Source: JBAXAM01 sp964213355 | GTDB taxonomy: Bacteria > Pseudomonadota > Gammaproteobacteria > UBA9339 | DNA: 64,000 nucleotides | Direction of reading: 5' to 3' | Assembly (NCBI GenBank): GCA_964213355.1 | Contig: CAXOVY010000007.1 | Coordinates: forward strand, 45,734-109,733 | In this document: one piece after another, positions 17,907 through 25,718 of the stretch | How the letters are laid out: the number at the start of each line of letters is the position of its first letter | How positions within the stretch are numbered: position 1 is the stretch's first letter | Made by a program: the position numbers and the translations under genes | Notes under the pieces: generated by a model | Database searches by the model: none | What the model saw: only the letters and a program-made list of their open reading frames with translations | What the model was told of the DNA's origin: nothing

Positions 17907-18668
17907 CTAGAAATGTTTCTCAATGAGGCGATCACAAGTCCCGTCGAATTTTATTTCCGCAAGAGCCTGGTTGATTGCTGTTATAAGTTTGATATTATCT
18001 TTCGCTACCGCAATGGCATATTGCTGTTTTATTAAATCCAAGTGTTTTACTGGCAAACCAATTAAGCGATAGTGTTTCTTATCTGCATACTCCATGCGCC
18101 AATGGTTTAATACTACTTCATCATCAAGAACGGCATCAACCTTACCATCTTTTAGTGCTAAACAAGCATCACGCCCTGTAGAAAAAGTTTTAATTTTAAT
18201 GGTATCTCCATATATACTTTTTATATACGGAATATGACTAGTAGCAGCTTCAACGCCAATGGTTTTGCCCTTGAGTTCAATAGGGAGGGCGCTGAAAGTA
18301 GAAGCACTAGTTGCAAGTAGTGCTGCCATACCCGAAAAATAAACATCACTAAAAGCTATCTCTTTTTTGTGTTCTTCATTAACAGGTATAGCACTAATCC
18401 AAGCATCATACTTGCCCGCTTTAAGTGATGGGATCATATTGCCTATCTTATCAACACTAATCGTACATTGCGCTTGAAGTCTTTTACAAACCTCGTTTGC
18501 AATATCGATGTCAAACCCATGTAGCTCTTGGTTCGTATGCAGCTTAGAAAATGGTGCATATGTTCCTCTGGTAGCGAATCTGATAGTCTTAATTTTTGCG
18601 TAAGAAACCGTGCTAATCAATATTAGCGCCACGCATACGGTATTTAAAAGGATATTCTTTCTGTTCAT
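17907..18668 (-). CDS. Periplasmic amino-acid-binding protein (ArtI/ArtJ/HisJ-like)
   Basis: A 253-residue solute-binding protein of the bacterial family 3 (SBP_bac_3). After a signal peptide ending at about VSYA, it shows the family pattern IRFATRGTYAPFSKL, HGFDIDIANEVCKRL and DKIGNMIPSLKAGKYDAWIS, followed by the second-lobe block GKTIGVEAATSHIPYIK and DGKVDAVLDDEVVLNHW. The ligand is probably arginine or another polar amino acid. No permease or ATPase gene lies next to it, so it is an orphan that must work with a transporter encoded elsewhere. About 280 bases upstream of the coiled-coil gene separate the two; that gap shows no recognisable gene. A TATAAT at 18700-18705 on the minus strand may be its -10. 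Confidence 0.88.
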   Translation of the reverse strand: MNRKNILLNTVCVALILISTVSYAKIKTIRFATRGTYAPFSKLHTNQELHGFDIDIANEVCKRLQAQCTISVDKIGNMIPSLKAGKYDAWISAIPVNEEHKKEIAFSDVYFSGMAALLATSASTFSALPIELKGKTIGVEAATSHIPYIKSIYGDTIKIKTFSTGRDACLALKDGKVDAVLDDEVVLNHWRMEYADKKHYRLIGLPVKHLDLIKQQYAIAVAKDNIKLITAINQALAEIKFDGTCDRLIEKHF

Positions 18669-18804
18669 AGCTAGCGCCCAACGATCTCTAAAGATTATTA
18701 TTATAAATGGTTTTCATTAATTAGGCTAATTCTGGGAGTGAAAAACATGTGCTTTAGCGACCCTGATAGTTTAGAATAGCGGTTATTTTATTTGGAGACA
18801 CATT

Positions 18805-19371
18805 ATGAGTTTGAAATCAGATGTTTGGATTCGAAAAATGGCACATGAACATAAAATGATTGAACCATTTGTCGACAAGCAAGTAAAAGTAAAAGCGGAA
18901 AAACAAGTAATATCTTATGGTTTATCAAGTTATGGCTATGATGTTCGCTTGGCAGATGAGTTTAAAATTTTTACCAACATAAATTCCGCTATTGTTGATC
19001 CAAAAAACTTTGACCCTGCTAGCTTTGTTGATATCAAAACCAATATTTGTATTATTCCACCAAATTCATTTGTACTAGCATGCACAGTTGAGTATTTCCG
19101 CATTCCACGTAACGTACTAGTAATTTGCCTTGGCAAATCAACTTATGCACGTTGCGGCATTATTGTTAATGTCACACCACTTGAACCTGAATGGGAAGGA
19201 CATATCACTTTGGAATTTTCTAACACAACTAATCTGCCGGCAAAAATTTATGCAAATGAAGGCGTGGCACAACTCATTTTTTTTGAAGCGAGTGAAGCAT
19301 GTGAGACATCTTATAAGGATCGCAAAGGTAAATACCAGGAACAGAAAGGTGTTACCCTGCCAAAAGCTTGA
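18805..19371 (+). CDS. dcd: dCTP deaminase
   Basis: Dcd deaminates dCTP to dUTP, feeding dTMP synthesis. The 188-residue product carries the conserved GLSSYGYDVRLADEFKIF, the loop VICLGKSTYARCGIIVNVTPLEPEWEG (with the Ser, Arg and Glu of the active site) and LEFSNTTNLPAKIYANEGVAQL, close in length to the 193-residue E. coli enzyme. The start has a clear GGAG ribosome-binding site (TTGGAGACACATT). thyX follows on the same strand after a 155-base gap filled by a long palindrome, so two consecutive steps of thymidylate supply are encoded together. Confidence 0.97.
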   Translation: MSLKSDVWIRKMAHEHKMIEPFVDKQVKVKAEKQVISYGLSSYGYDVRLADEFKIFTNINSAIVDPKNFDPASFVDIKTNICIIPPNSFVLACTVEYFRIPRNVLVICLGKSTYARCGIIVNVTPLEPEWEGHITLEFSNTTNLPAKIYANEGVAQLIFFEASEACETSYKDRKGKYQEQKGVTLPKA

Positions 19372-19396
19372 TTTCAGGGTAGGTTTCTGGTGGAAC

Positions 19397-19524
19397 TTAT
19401 ACCCTTCGTAAAATGAATTTAGGCGCGAAGTCAAGCTATTAGCGCCCGGAGTTTACTTTTACGTAAATGAGGAGCGCGAATAGCGCAGACGACACTGCAT
19501 AAATTTATTTTACGAAGGGTATAA
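19397..19524. repeat. 128-bp imperfect palindrome between dcd and thyX
   Basis: Outer arms of 25 bases (19397-19421 and 19500-19524) beginning TTATACCCTTCGTAAAAT match with a single mismatch. Inner complementarity continues (GCTATT-N-GCGC blocks) to a central TTTAC/GTAAA hairpin. The right arm contains GAAGGG, the only plausible ribosome-binding site for thyX. It may be a MITE-like unit or a structured RNA element. Confidence 0.85.
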
Positions 19525-19526
19525 AC

Positions 19527-20141
19527 ATGAAAATTATTGATCAATCTTGGGAATGGCTACAAAAACCAGTTCTACCGCTAGAAATAATTGAACGCGCTGG
19601 TCGCACTTGTTACAAATCAGAAAAGCGTATTACCAAAGGCTCTGCCGAAAAATTTATAAAAACAATTATAGAGCTTGGTCATGAAACAGTAATAGAACAC
19701 GCCAATGCTTCCATACGTTTCATTACTAATCGTGGCGTAACACATGAATTAGTGCGTCATCGCTTAGCCAGCTACTCGCAAGAAAGCACACGTTATGTGC
19801 GCTATAGTGGTGAGGTTGTGTTTATAAACCCAGTTTGGTGGAGTGATCCAAGTTATTCCGAAGCACAAAAAAAAAATTGGTTAGCGGCGATGCAACAAGC
19901 AGAAAAGTCTTATTTAGAAGCACTAAGACTCGGTGATAAACCAGAACAAGCACGTGAAGTGTTACCGCATGCATTAAAAACCGAAATCGTCGTAACCGCT
20001 AATCTGCGCGAGTGGCGCCATATTTTCGAATTACGCAGCTCTTCCAAAGCCCACCCGCAAATACGAGTTTTAATGCTGGATTGTCTCAAGGGTTTTGCTC
20101 GAGAAATCCCGGTAGTATTTGATGATTTGCTACCCCCTTGA
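19527..20141 (+). CDS. thyX: Flavin-dependent thymidylate synthase
   Basis: ThyX methylates dUMP to dTMP using methylenetetrahydrofolate, FAD and NADPH, and replaces ThyA in organisms that lack it. The 204-residue protein has the ThyX motif as RHRLASYSQESTRYV (about residue 76), preceded by VIEHANASIRFITNRGVTHEL and followed by REVLPHALKTEIVVTANLREWRHIFELR, which holds further FAD/dUMP contacts. The Asn of the textbook RHRxxSxNxxSxR motif is Ser here. The gene ends in a TGA that is the first part of another palindrome (20139-20170). Its ribosome-binding site sits in the arm of the upstream palindrome. Confidence 0.96.
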   Translation: MKIIDQSWEWLQKPVLPLEIIERAGRTCYKSEKRITKGSAEKFIKTIIELGHETVIEHANASIRFITNRGVTHELVRHRLASYSQESTRYVRYSGEVVFINPVWWSDPSYSEAQKKNWLAAMQQAEKSYLEALRLGDKPEQAREVLPHALKTEIVVTANLREWRHIFELRSSSKAHPQIRVLMLDCLKGFAREIPVVFDDLLPP

Positions 20142-20170
20142 CTAACGTACTTTATAACGTACGTTAGTCA
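20139..20170. promoter_or_regulatory. 12-bp inverted repeat, probable antitoxin operator (or thyX terminator)
   Basis: Perfect arms TGACTAACGTAC (20139-20150) and GTACGTTAGTCA (20159-20170) with an 8-base centre TTTATAAC. There is no T-run after it. The GTAC-N8-GTAC core matches the spacing of the palindrome in front of the YefM/YoeB module at 25080, so an autoregulatory operator for the following antitoxin gene is the better reading. Confidence 0.55.
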
Positions 20171-20203
20171 CAATTAATCAAATTAAATATACAAAGAAAA
20201 AAT

Positions 20204-20452
20204 ATGAACACATTAAGCATAACCAGCTTTAGAGAAAACTTGTACGATATTGCTAAACAAACAATTAGTTCGCACGAACCAACAACGATCACGAGCAAAA
20301 CCGGTTCTTTGGTTTTGCTCAACCAAGAAGATTTTGCAACGTTAATGGAAACCATACAATTACAATCAATTCCAAACTTAAGCAAAGACGCTAAGATACT
20401 TAAAAAAGCAGAGAAAAAAGATTTAGTGACCAGAGATAAACTGCCATGGTGA
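20204..20452 (+). CDS. YefM/Phd-family antitoxin, orphan
   Basis: An 82-residue type II antitoxin of the Phd/YefM family. The N-terminal DNA-binding part shows NTLSITSFRENLYDIAKQ and the pattern EPTTITSKTGSLVLLNQEDFATLMETIQL, which matches the family's 'VLLS-x-EDY-x-SLMETL' core. The C-terminal ~30 residues are charged and presumably bind a toxin. The expected toxin gene begins at 20446, overlapping the stop, but is cut after about a dozen codons. Such a free antitoxin could remain as a repressor or protect against a related toxin; that is inference. Confidence 0.85.
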   Translation: MNTLSITSFRENLYDIAKQTISSHEPTTITSKTGSLVLLNQEDFATLMETIQLQSIPNLSKDAKILKKAEKKDLVTRDKLPW

Positions 20453-20517
20453 TAAAGAAGAATACCTGGAAATTACTTTCTATTCCCACTCTATCGTCGC
20501 CGGGGGTTTGCCGGTGA
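20446..20517 (+). pseudogene. Stump of a YoeB/Txe-like toxin gene running into guaA
   Basis: ATG at 20446 overlaps the antitoxin stop codon, the usual arrangement in such modules, and begins MVIKKNTWKLL, which resembles the N-terminus of Txe/YoeB toxins. From about base 20478 the sequence is the antisense end of guaA and a stop follows at 20515-20517. So most of the toxin gene (about 80 codons) has been deleted up to the guaA 3' end. Confidence 0.55.
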
Positions 20518-22033
20518 TATCATAAACTACTCGCGAAATACCCGGAACCTCGTTGACAATACGATTCGAAACCCTGCCCAAAAATTTTGCTGGTAACTGT
20601 GCCCAATGTGCTGTCATAAAATCGCTACTTGTTACCGCACGCAGAGCAATTACACATTCATACTTTCTTTGATCGCCCATGACACCTACAGACTTTATCG
20701 GTAAAAACACTGCGAACGCCTGACTAACTTTGTTATATAAATTTTCCTGATACAGCTCTTCCAAAAAAATATGATCGGCTTGGCGTAGCTTATCTAAATA
20801 TGGTCTACATATTTCCCCTAAAACACGAATACCCAACCCCGGCCCAGGAAAAGGATGGCGATTAACAATCTCCTTACTCAAACCTAATTTTAAGCCAATT
20901 CTGCGCACCTCATCCTTAAACAGCTCACGCATTGGTTCAATTAATTGCAACTGCATTTTCTTCGGTAGGCCGCCAACATTATGATGCGATTTAATAACCT
21001 CGGCTTTGCCGAATTTCATTTGCGCCGATTCGATCACATCAGAATAAATAGTTCCCTGGGCAAGCCAATGCATACCCTTTAAGGTTTTTATTACATCAGT
21101 GAACACCTGGATAAATTCTCGGCCGATAATTTTACGCTTAGCCTCAGGATCACTAACTCCAGCCAAAGCCTTTAAAAAATGCTTTTCTTTATATACAGGA
21201 ATTAAATTTAATTTAAAATGTTTAGCAAATAGGGCTATCGTTTGTTCGGCCTCACGATGACGAAGCATCCCAGTATCTACAAAAACACAGGTAAGGTTGT
21301 TACCGATAGCTCGCTCTAACAAAAGAGCGGTAACTGCAGAATCAACTCCACCAGACAAACCAAGCAATACCTTATCATTGCCAACAGTTTCTTTGATTTT
21401 TTTAACAAGGTCATTAATAATATTGCTGGTGGTCCAAATCTTTTTACAGCCGCAAATTCCAACGACAAATCTTTTTAAAATAACGCCGCCATGCTTAGTG
21501 TGGGTCACCTCGGGATGAAATTGCAGACCATAAAAATTTTTATTTTTATTTTCAATAGCAGCATATAAAGTGTTACTGGTGCTACCAACAGCTCGAAAGC
21601 CATCTGGAAGTTTGGTTACTTTATCACCATGGCTCATCCACACATCAATTTCACCCTGCAAACCAGATAGCAAATTTGAATTATCCGCAATTTTAAGGTT
21701 AGCATAGCCATATTCATGCCGCTTAGAATTTATTACACAACCTTGAAGCTGAGCCGCCATGGTCTGCATGCCATAACAAATACCAAGCACCGGACAACCA
21801 AGCTCAAATATAATTTTTGGTGCACGTGGTGATTTTTTTGCTGTTACCGTATTAGGACCGCCAGATAAAATAATGCCCTGCGGCAAGAAATCTGTTATTG
21901 CTTTAGCAGAAACATCATAAGGATAAACTTCGCAGTAAACTCCTAGCTCACGTACTCGCCTAGCAATTAATTGAGTATATTGTGATCCAAAATCTAGGAT
22001 TAATATTTTGTGCTGCTGAATATCATCATTCAT
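20480..22033 (-). CDS. guaA: GMP synthase (glutamine-hydrolysing)
   Basis: GuaA converts XMP to GMP using ATP and glutamine. The 517-residue protein has the class I glutamine amidotransferase domain (ILILDFGSQYTQLIARRVRE; catalytic Cys in VLGICYGMQ; HPEVTHT), the ATP pyrophosphatase domain with PP-loop LLGLSGGVDSAV, and the C-terminal dimerisation domain ending VYDITGKPPATIEWE. It starts directly after the guaB stop codon, so guaB–guaA form an operon, as in E. coli. Its 3' end is shared with the toxin stump on the opposite strand. Confidence 0.98.
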   Translation of the reverse strand: MNDDIQQHKILILDFGSQYTQLIARRVRELGVYCEVYPYDVSAKAITDFLPQGIILSGGPNTVTAKKSPRAPKIIFELGCPVLGICYGMQTMAAQLQGCVINSKRHEYGYANLKIADNSNLLSGLQGEIDVWMSHGDKVTKLPDGFRAVGSTSNTLYAAIENKNKNFYGLQFHPEVTHTKHGGVILKRFVVGICGCKKIWTTSNIINDLVKKIKETVGNDKVLLGLSGGVDSAVTALLLERAIGNNLTCVFVDTGMLRHREAEQTIALFAKHFKLNLIPVYKEKHFLKALAGVSDPEAKRKIIGREFIQVFTDVIKTLKGMHWLAQGTIYSDVIESAQMKFGKAEVIKSHHNVGGLPKKMQLQLIEPMRELFKDEVRRIGLKLGLSKEIVNRHPFPGPGLGIRVLGEICRPYLDKLRQADHIFLEELYQENLYNKVSQAFAVFLPIKSVGVMGDQRKYECVIALRAVTSSDFMTAHWAQLPAKFLGRVSNRIVNEVPGISRVVYDITGKPPATIEWE

Positions 22034-23503
22034 TTATCCCACCCAGTAATTTGGCGCTTCTTTGGTAATAATAACATCATGGACATGGCTTTCTCTTAAT
22101 CCCGCAGCAGTAATAGCTATAAATTCAGCTTTTTCGCGCATAGTGTCAATATCGACACAACCAGTGTAACCCATGCTAGCACGCAGTCCTCCAATAAGTT
22201 GATAAATTACCCCAGCTAAATTACCCCTGTAAGGAACTCTACCCTCAATGCCTTCGGGAACAAGTTTTTCAGTATTGGTGGTGCTTTCTTGAAAATAACG
22301 ATCGGCCGAACCATGCGATGATTTTGCCATTGCATCTACTGAACCCATGCCACGATAAGTTTTATAAGGTCGGCCTTGATAAAATTCTAATTCACCTGGA
22401 GCCTCTTCGGTACCAGCAAACAAACTGCCAATTACCACGCAACTAGCGCCAGCAGCTACAGCTTTGCTTATATCACCAGAATAGCGAATACCACCATCAG
22501 CAATAACTGGAATGTTATGATTTTTTAAAGCTTGCGTTACATTTTGAATAGCCGTTATCTGCGGCACACCAACTCCCGCAATAATTCTCGTAGTGCAAAT
22601 AGAACCAGCGCCGATCCCCACCTTTACCGCATCAGCTCCTGCATCTACTAATGCTAAGGCGCCATCTGCAGTGGCCACATTGCCAGCAATAATTTGGAGA
22701 GTTCCAAATTTTCGTTTGATGCTACGCACACAATCTAAAACCTTTTGGGAGTTGCCATGTGCCGTGTCTATAACCAATACATCTACTCCAGCTTCAACTA
22801 AAGCAGCAACTCTTTCATCAGTGTTTTTGGCAGTACCAACAGCAGCACCCACTCTGAGCCTACCTTTGTCATCCCGACAAGCCTCCGGCTTTTCTTTAGC
22901 GCGCAAAATATCTTTTACAGTAACCATTCCTTGTAAATGAAAATTGTCATCAACAATTAAAATCTTTTCCAACCGATGCGCATGCATTAATCTTATTATT
23001 TCTCCGTGCGGGGTTCCCTCTTTAACCGTGATCAATTTTTCTTTGGGCGTCATCAGTTTTTTTACTGGCTGCTCCAAATGAACTTCAAAACGCACATCAC
23101 GATTGGTGATAATACCAAGCAATTTATTCCCTTCTACTACTGGCATCCCGGAGATACTATGAGCTTTACTTAAAACTAATAAATCGCGAATAGTTGTTTC
23201 GGGAGTAACAGTAATTGGCGCGCGTACAATACCACTTTCAAATCTTTTTACTTTCCGCACCTGCGCAGCCTGATCAGTGATACTCATATTTTTATGCAAA
23301 ATACCAAGTCCTCCCTCAAGCGCAATTGCTATCGCAAGATTCATTTCCGTTACCGTATCCATCGCAGCAGAAATCAGCGGAATATTTAATACAATCGATG
23401 CAGTTAAATTGGTTTTTAACTTGACATCTTTGGGCAAAACTTGGGAATAGGCTGGAATTAATAATACATCATCAAAAGTTAAAGCTTGGGAAATCGTGCT
23501 CAT
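22034..23503 (-). CDS. guaB: Inosine-5'-monophosphate dehydrogenase
   Basis: GuaB oxidises IMP to XMP with NAD+, the rate-limiting step of GMP synthesis. The 489-residue enzyme has a TIM barrel with two inserted CBS domains (about residues 95-205), the catalytic loop GAGSICTTRIIAGVG, GGIRYSGDISKA, and the flap region YRGMGSVDAM. Start ATG at 23503 has a strong GAGGAG ribosome-binding site. The 146-base upstream gap contains a perfect 16-bp palindrome AGCAAAAATTTTTGCT (23596-23611) of unknown role. Confidence 0.98.
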   Translation of the reverse strand: MSTISQALTFDDVLLIPAYSQVLPKDVKLKTNLTASIVLNIPLISAAMDTVTEMNLAIAIALEGGLGILHKNMSITDQAAQVRKVKRFESGIVRAPITVTPETTIRDLLVLSKAHSISGMPVVEGNKLLGIITNRDVRFEVHLEQPVKKLMTPKEKLITVKEGTPHGEIIRLMHAHRLEKILIVDDNFHLQGMVTVKDILRAKEKPEACRDDKGRLRVGAAVGTAKNTDERVAALVEAGVDVLVIDTAHGNSQKVLDCVRSIKRKFGTLQIIAGNVATADGALALVDAGADAVKVGIGAGSICTTRIIAGVGVPQITAIQNVTQALKNHNIPVIADGGIRYSGDISKAVAAGASCVVIGSLFAGTEEAPGELEFYQGRPYKTYRGMGSVDAMAKSSHGSADRYFQESTTNTEKLVPEGIEGRVPYRGNLAGVIYQLIGGLRASMGYTGCVDIDTMREKAEFIAITAAGLRESHVHDVIITKEAPNYWVG

Positions 23504-23649
23504 TTTTTCTCCTCGTTACCTCAAAAGAAACCTAGATAAGCTGCACTCTGAATCAAAAAATTGTAGGCTGCGTAATACCATAGGTAGCATATAGAAGCAA
23601 AAATTTTTGCTGTATATATTGCTTATCATCATAACACATTGATAAAAAA

Positions 23650-24513
23650 CTAAACCTGCCGATCAGCGTGGTACGAAGATCTTACCAGAGGCGCACTGGC
23701 AACATGTTTAAATCCAAGTGTGCGTGCAAGTTTTGCAAATTCGGCAAATTCTTGTGGCGCGATATAGCGCTTCACCGGTAGATGCTCTTTAGTTGGCTGT
23801 AAATACTGTCCCAAAGTTAATTTATCCACATCATGGGCACGCAAATCATTTAAAACTTGTTCAACCTCTTCTGCTGTCTCACCCAGTCCCAGCATCATTC
23901 CAGATTTAGTTGGCACTTCCGAAAAATATTCTTTGTGTTTTTTTAATAGAGTTAATGAAGCTTGATAATCAGCCTGTGGGCGCACAGTTGCATATAATCT
24001 TGGAACGGTTTCAATATTGTGATTAAAAGTATCGGGTAGTACCAACCCTAAAGTTGCTAAAGCATTATCCATACAATAACGAAAATCTGGCGTAAGAATT
24101 TCAATATTAGTGTTTGGATTTTGCGTGCGCACCGCTTTAATACAAGCGCTAAAATGCGAAGCGCCACCATCGGACAAATCATCACGCGTGACCGAAGTTA
24201 TTACAACATATTTTAAATTCATCTGCGCCACAGTATCTGCGAGTTTCATTGGCTCATCTTGGTCAAGCGGCTCCGGCAAACCTGGAGTTACATTACAAAA
24301 ACGACAATTGCGGGTACAGGTATTTCCCATGATCATAAAAGTTGCAGTGCCCAGGCCAAAGCACTCGCCCAAATTTGGACATGCAGCTTCTTCACATACA
24401 GTTGCTAATTTGTTCTGACGTAGCATTTGTTTGATGGATGCAATTTCTGGATTGCACGGCCATTGGCTACGAATCCAGGGTGGTTTACGGTTATTGTATA
24501 GATTAATTGGCAT
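23650..24513 (-). CDS. lipA: Lipoyl synthase
   Basis: LipA is a radical SAM enzyme that inserts two sulfurs into octanoyl groups on lipoyl domains. The 287-residue protein has both iron-sulfur cluster motifs: auxiliary cluster cysteines at 40, 45 and 51 (CEEAACPNLGEC) and the SAM cluster CTRNCRFC at 66, 70 and 73. It also has VITSVTRDDLSDGGASHF and the C-terminal RSSYHAD. It is shorter than the 321-residue E. coli protein, mainly at the N-terminus, which is common. GAGGTAA precedes the start. The usual lipB–lipA pair is split here by a toxin–antitoxin module. Confidence 0.97.
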   Translation of the reverse strand: MPINLYNNRKPPWIRSQWPCNPEIASIKQMLRQNKLATVCEEAACPNLGECFGLGTATFMIMGNTCTRNCRFCNVTPGLPEPLDQDEPMKLADTVAQMNLKYVVITSVTRDDLSDGGASHFSACIKAVRTQNPNTNIEILTPDFRYCMDNALATLGLVLPDTFNHNIETVPRLYATVRPQADYQASLTLLKKHKEYFSEVPTKSGMMLGLGETAEEVEQVLNDLRAHDVDKLTLGQYLQPTKEHLPVKRYIAPQEFAEFAKLARTLGFKHVASAPLVRSSYHADRQV

Positions 24514-24540
24514 AATAATTTACCTCAGCATGAACCAACT

Positions 24541-24810
24541 CTAGTTATCATCATAGTGCCCCCAAAGAGAAATTACCTTTACAGATAATTCATTATCAAA
24601 AACCTGATAAACAAGCCTATGTTGAATGTTCAATCTGCGGCTATAGATGTCTTTAAAACCAACTAATTTTTCAAATTTAGGAGGATTTGCATAGGGATCT
24701 TGTTTGATGATATTTATAAGTTCTTTCAGTTTAGGATATAGTAACGATGTTTTTACTTTTTCAAGATCTTTTACTGCTTGTTTTGAATACAAAATATCCC
24801 ACATGGTCAT
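24541..24810 (-). CDS. YoeB/Txe-family mRNA interferase toxin
   Basis: An 89-residue RelE-superfamily toxin of YoeB type, expected to cleave mRNA at the ribosome. It shows WDILYSKQAVKDLEKV at the start, the core PPKFEKLVGFKDIYSRRLNIQHRLVYQV, and the C-terminal VISLWGHYDDN, which matches the YoeB 'R-x-HYD/Y' end with the catalytic His. I chose ATG at 24810, which overlaps the antitoxin stop by four bases (ATGA); two earlier in-frame codons would extend into the antitoxin gene. The module lies between lipB and lipA on the same strand. Confidence 0.92.
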   Translation of the reverse strand: MTMWDILYSKQAVKDLEKVKTSLLYPKLKELINIIKQDPYANPPKFEKLVGFKDIYSRRLNIQHRLVYQVFDNELSVKVISLWGHYDDN

Positions 24811-25046
24811 AATTCTGCATGCACACATTCTGACAAAGAAGCTGCTATTCCCTCTTCGATATCTTTACGAGTTTTTGGGTTAGACAGCAAAAAGATTGTT
24901 TCTTGGATGGAATCCCAGTCTTGTTTCGACATTAGTACGCAATCACCATTCCTAGATTGTATCAACTTTGGCTCTTCTCCTTTTGAAAGAGTAGCCAATA
25001 ATCCAAATAAATTAGATCTGGCAAATGAAGCGTTGATTATTTCCAC
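24807..25046 (-). CDS. YefM/Phd-family antitoxin partner of YoeB-like toxin
   Basis: A 79-residue antitoxin that neutralises the downstream YoeB-like toxin and represses its own operon. It shows INASFARSNLFGLLATLSKG and LIQSRNGDCVLMSKQDWDSI, the family's DNA-binding half, then an acidic C-terminus that should wrap the toxin. The start is GTG at 25046, eight bases after GAGGG. A palindrome TTGTAC-N8-GTACAA (25080-25099) lies upstream, similar in geometry to YefM operators. The sequence is clearly different from the orphan antitoxin at 20204, so the two are not recent duplicates. Confidence 0.9.
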   Translation of the reverse strand: MEIINASFARSNLFGLLATLSKGEEPKLIQSRNGDCVLMSKQDWDSIQETIFLLSNPKTRKDIEEGIAASLSECVHAEL

Positions 25047-25079
25047 GTTCTATCCCTCTATAAACAAAATTTGGCATAC

Positions 25080-25099
25080 TTGTACCATAAGCAGTACAA
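25080..25099. promoter_or_regulatory. Palindromic operator candidate of the YefM/YoeB module
   Basis: TTGTAC (25080-25085) and GTACAA (25094-25099) with 8 bases between. It lies 34 bases upstream of the antitoxin start and just before the lipB 3' end. E. coli YefM binds TGTACA-type palindromes, so this is a likely autoregulation site. Confidence 0.55.
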
Positions 25100-25103
25100 T
25101 AAA

Positions 25104-25715
25104 TCAACTAAAACACAGAAAACAAAGTTTTTCGCAAAATTTTTGACCCACTTCTTCAAGTGTGGTTGCAGCAAAATCACTAATTCTTGTCATTTGTAAA
25201 TTTTGAAAGCCACAGGGATTGATACGACTAAATGGCTCTAAATCATTATTAACATTTAGAGCAATACCATGATAACTACAACCACGACTGATTTTCAGAC
25301 CAATGGAACAAATTTTCTTGCCAGTAACATAAACTCCGGGAGCATCAGGTTTTATATTAGCCTTTATATTATAATCAACGAGCAGTTGCACGACAGAGTT
25401 TTCAATTAAACTTACATAAGTTTTCACGCCAATTTTTAGCCGGCGCAAATCAAGCAAAACATAACCAACCAATTGTCCCGGTCCATGATAAGTAACCTGT
25501 CCACCACGATCAGTTTGAATTATTGGAATGTTCCCTGGATTTAAAACATGCTCAGGCTTGCCTGCCATCCCTTGAGTAAAAACAGGAGGATGCTCCAAAA
25601 GCCAAATCTCGTCAGGAGTAGATTCTCCGCGATTTAAAGTAAAATTCCGCATCTCTTGCCAAGTTTGCTGGTAATTGCACAGACCGAGTTTTTTTATAAC
25701 AACATTAGGCGTCAT
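25104..25715 (-). CDS. lipB: Lipoyl(octanoyl) transferase
   Basis: LipB transfers octanoyl from acyl carrier protein to lipoyl domains, supplying the LipA substrate. The 203-residue protein has the signature GGQVTYHGPGQLVGYVLLDL, the catalytic Lys in VTGKKICSIGLK and the catalytic Cys in INPCGFQNLQMT. It starts three bases after the proS stop codon, so proS and lipB are probably co-transcribed. Its 3' end abuts the promoter region of the toxin–antitoxin module. Confidence 0.96.
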   Translation of the reverse strand: MTPNVVIKKLGLCNYQQTWQEMRNFTLNRGESTPDEIWLLEHPPVFTQGMAGKPEHVLNPGNIPIIQTDRGGQVTYHGPGQLVGYVLLDLRRLKIGVKTYVSLIENSVVQLLVDYNIKANIKPDAPGVYVTGKKICSIGLKISRGCSYHGIALNVNNDLEPFSRINPCGFQNLQMTRISDFAATTLEEVGQKFCEKLCFLCFS

Positions 25716-25718
25716 ATA

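Noticed and set aside
23504..23649. Possible purine riboswitch upstream of guaB
   Set aside because: No conserved three-way-junction sequence is seen; only a 16-bp palindrome is present.
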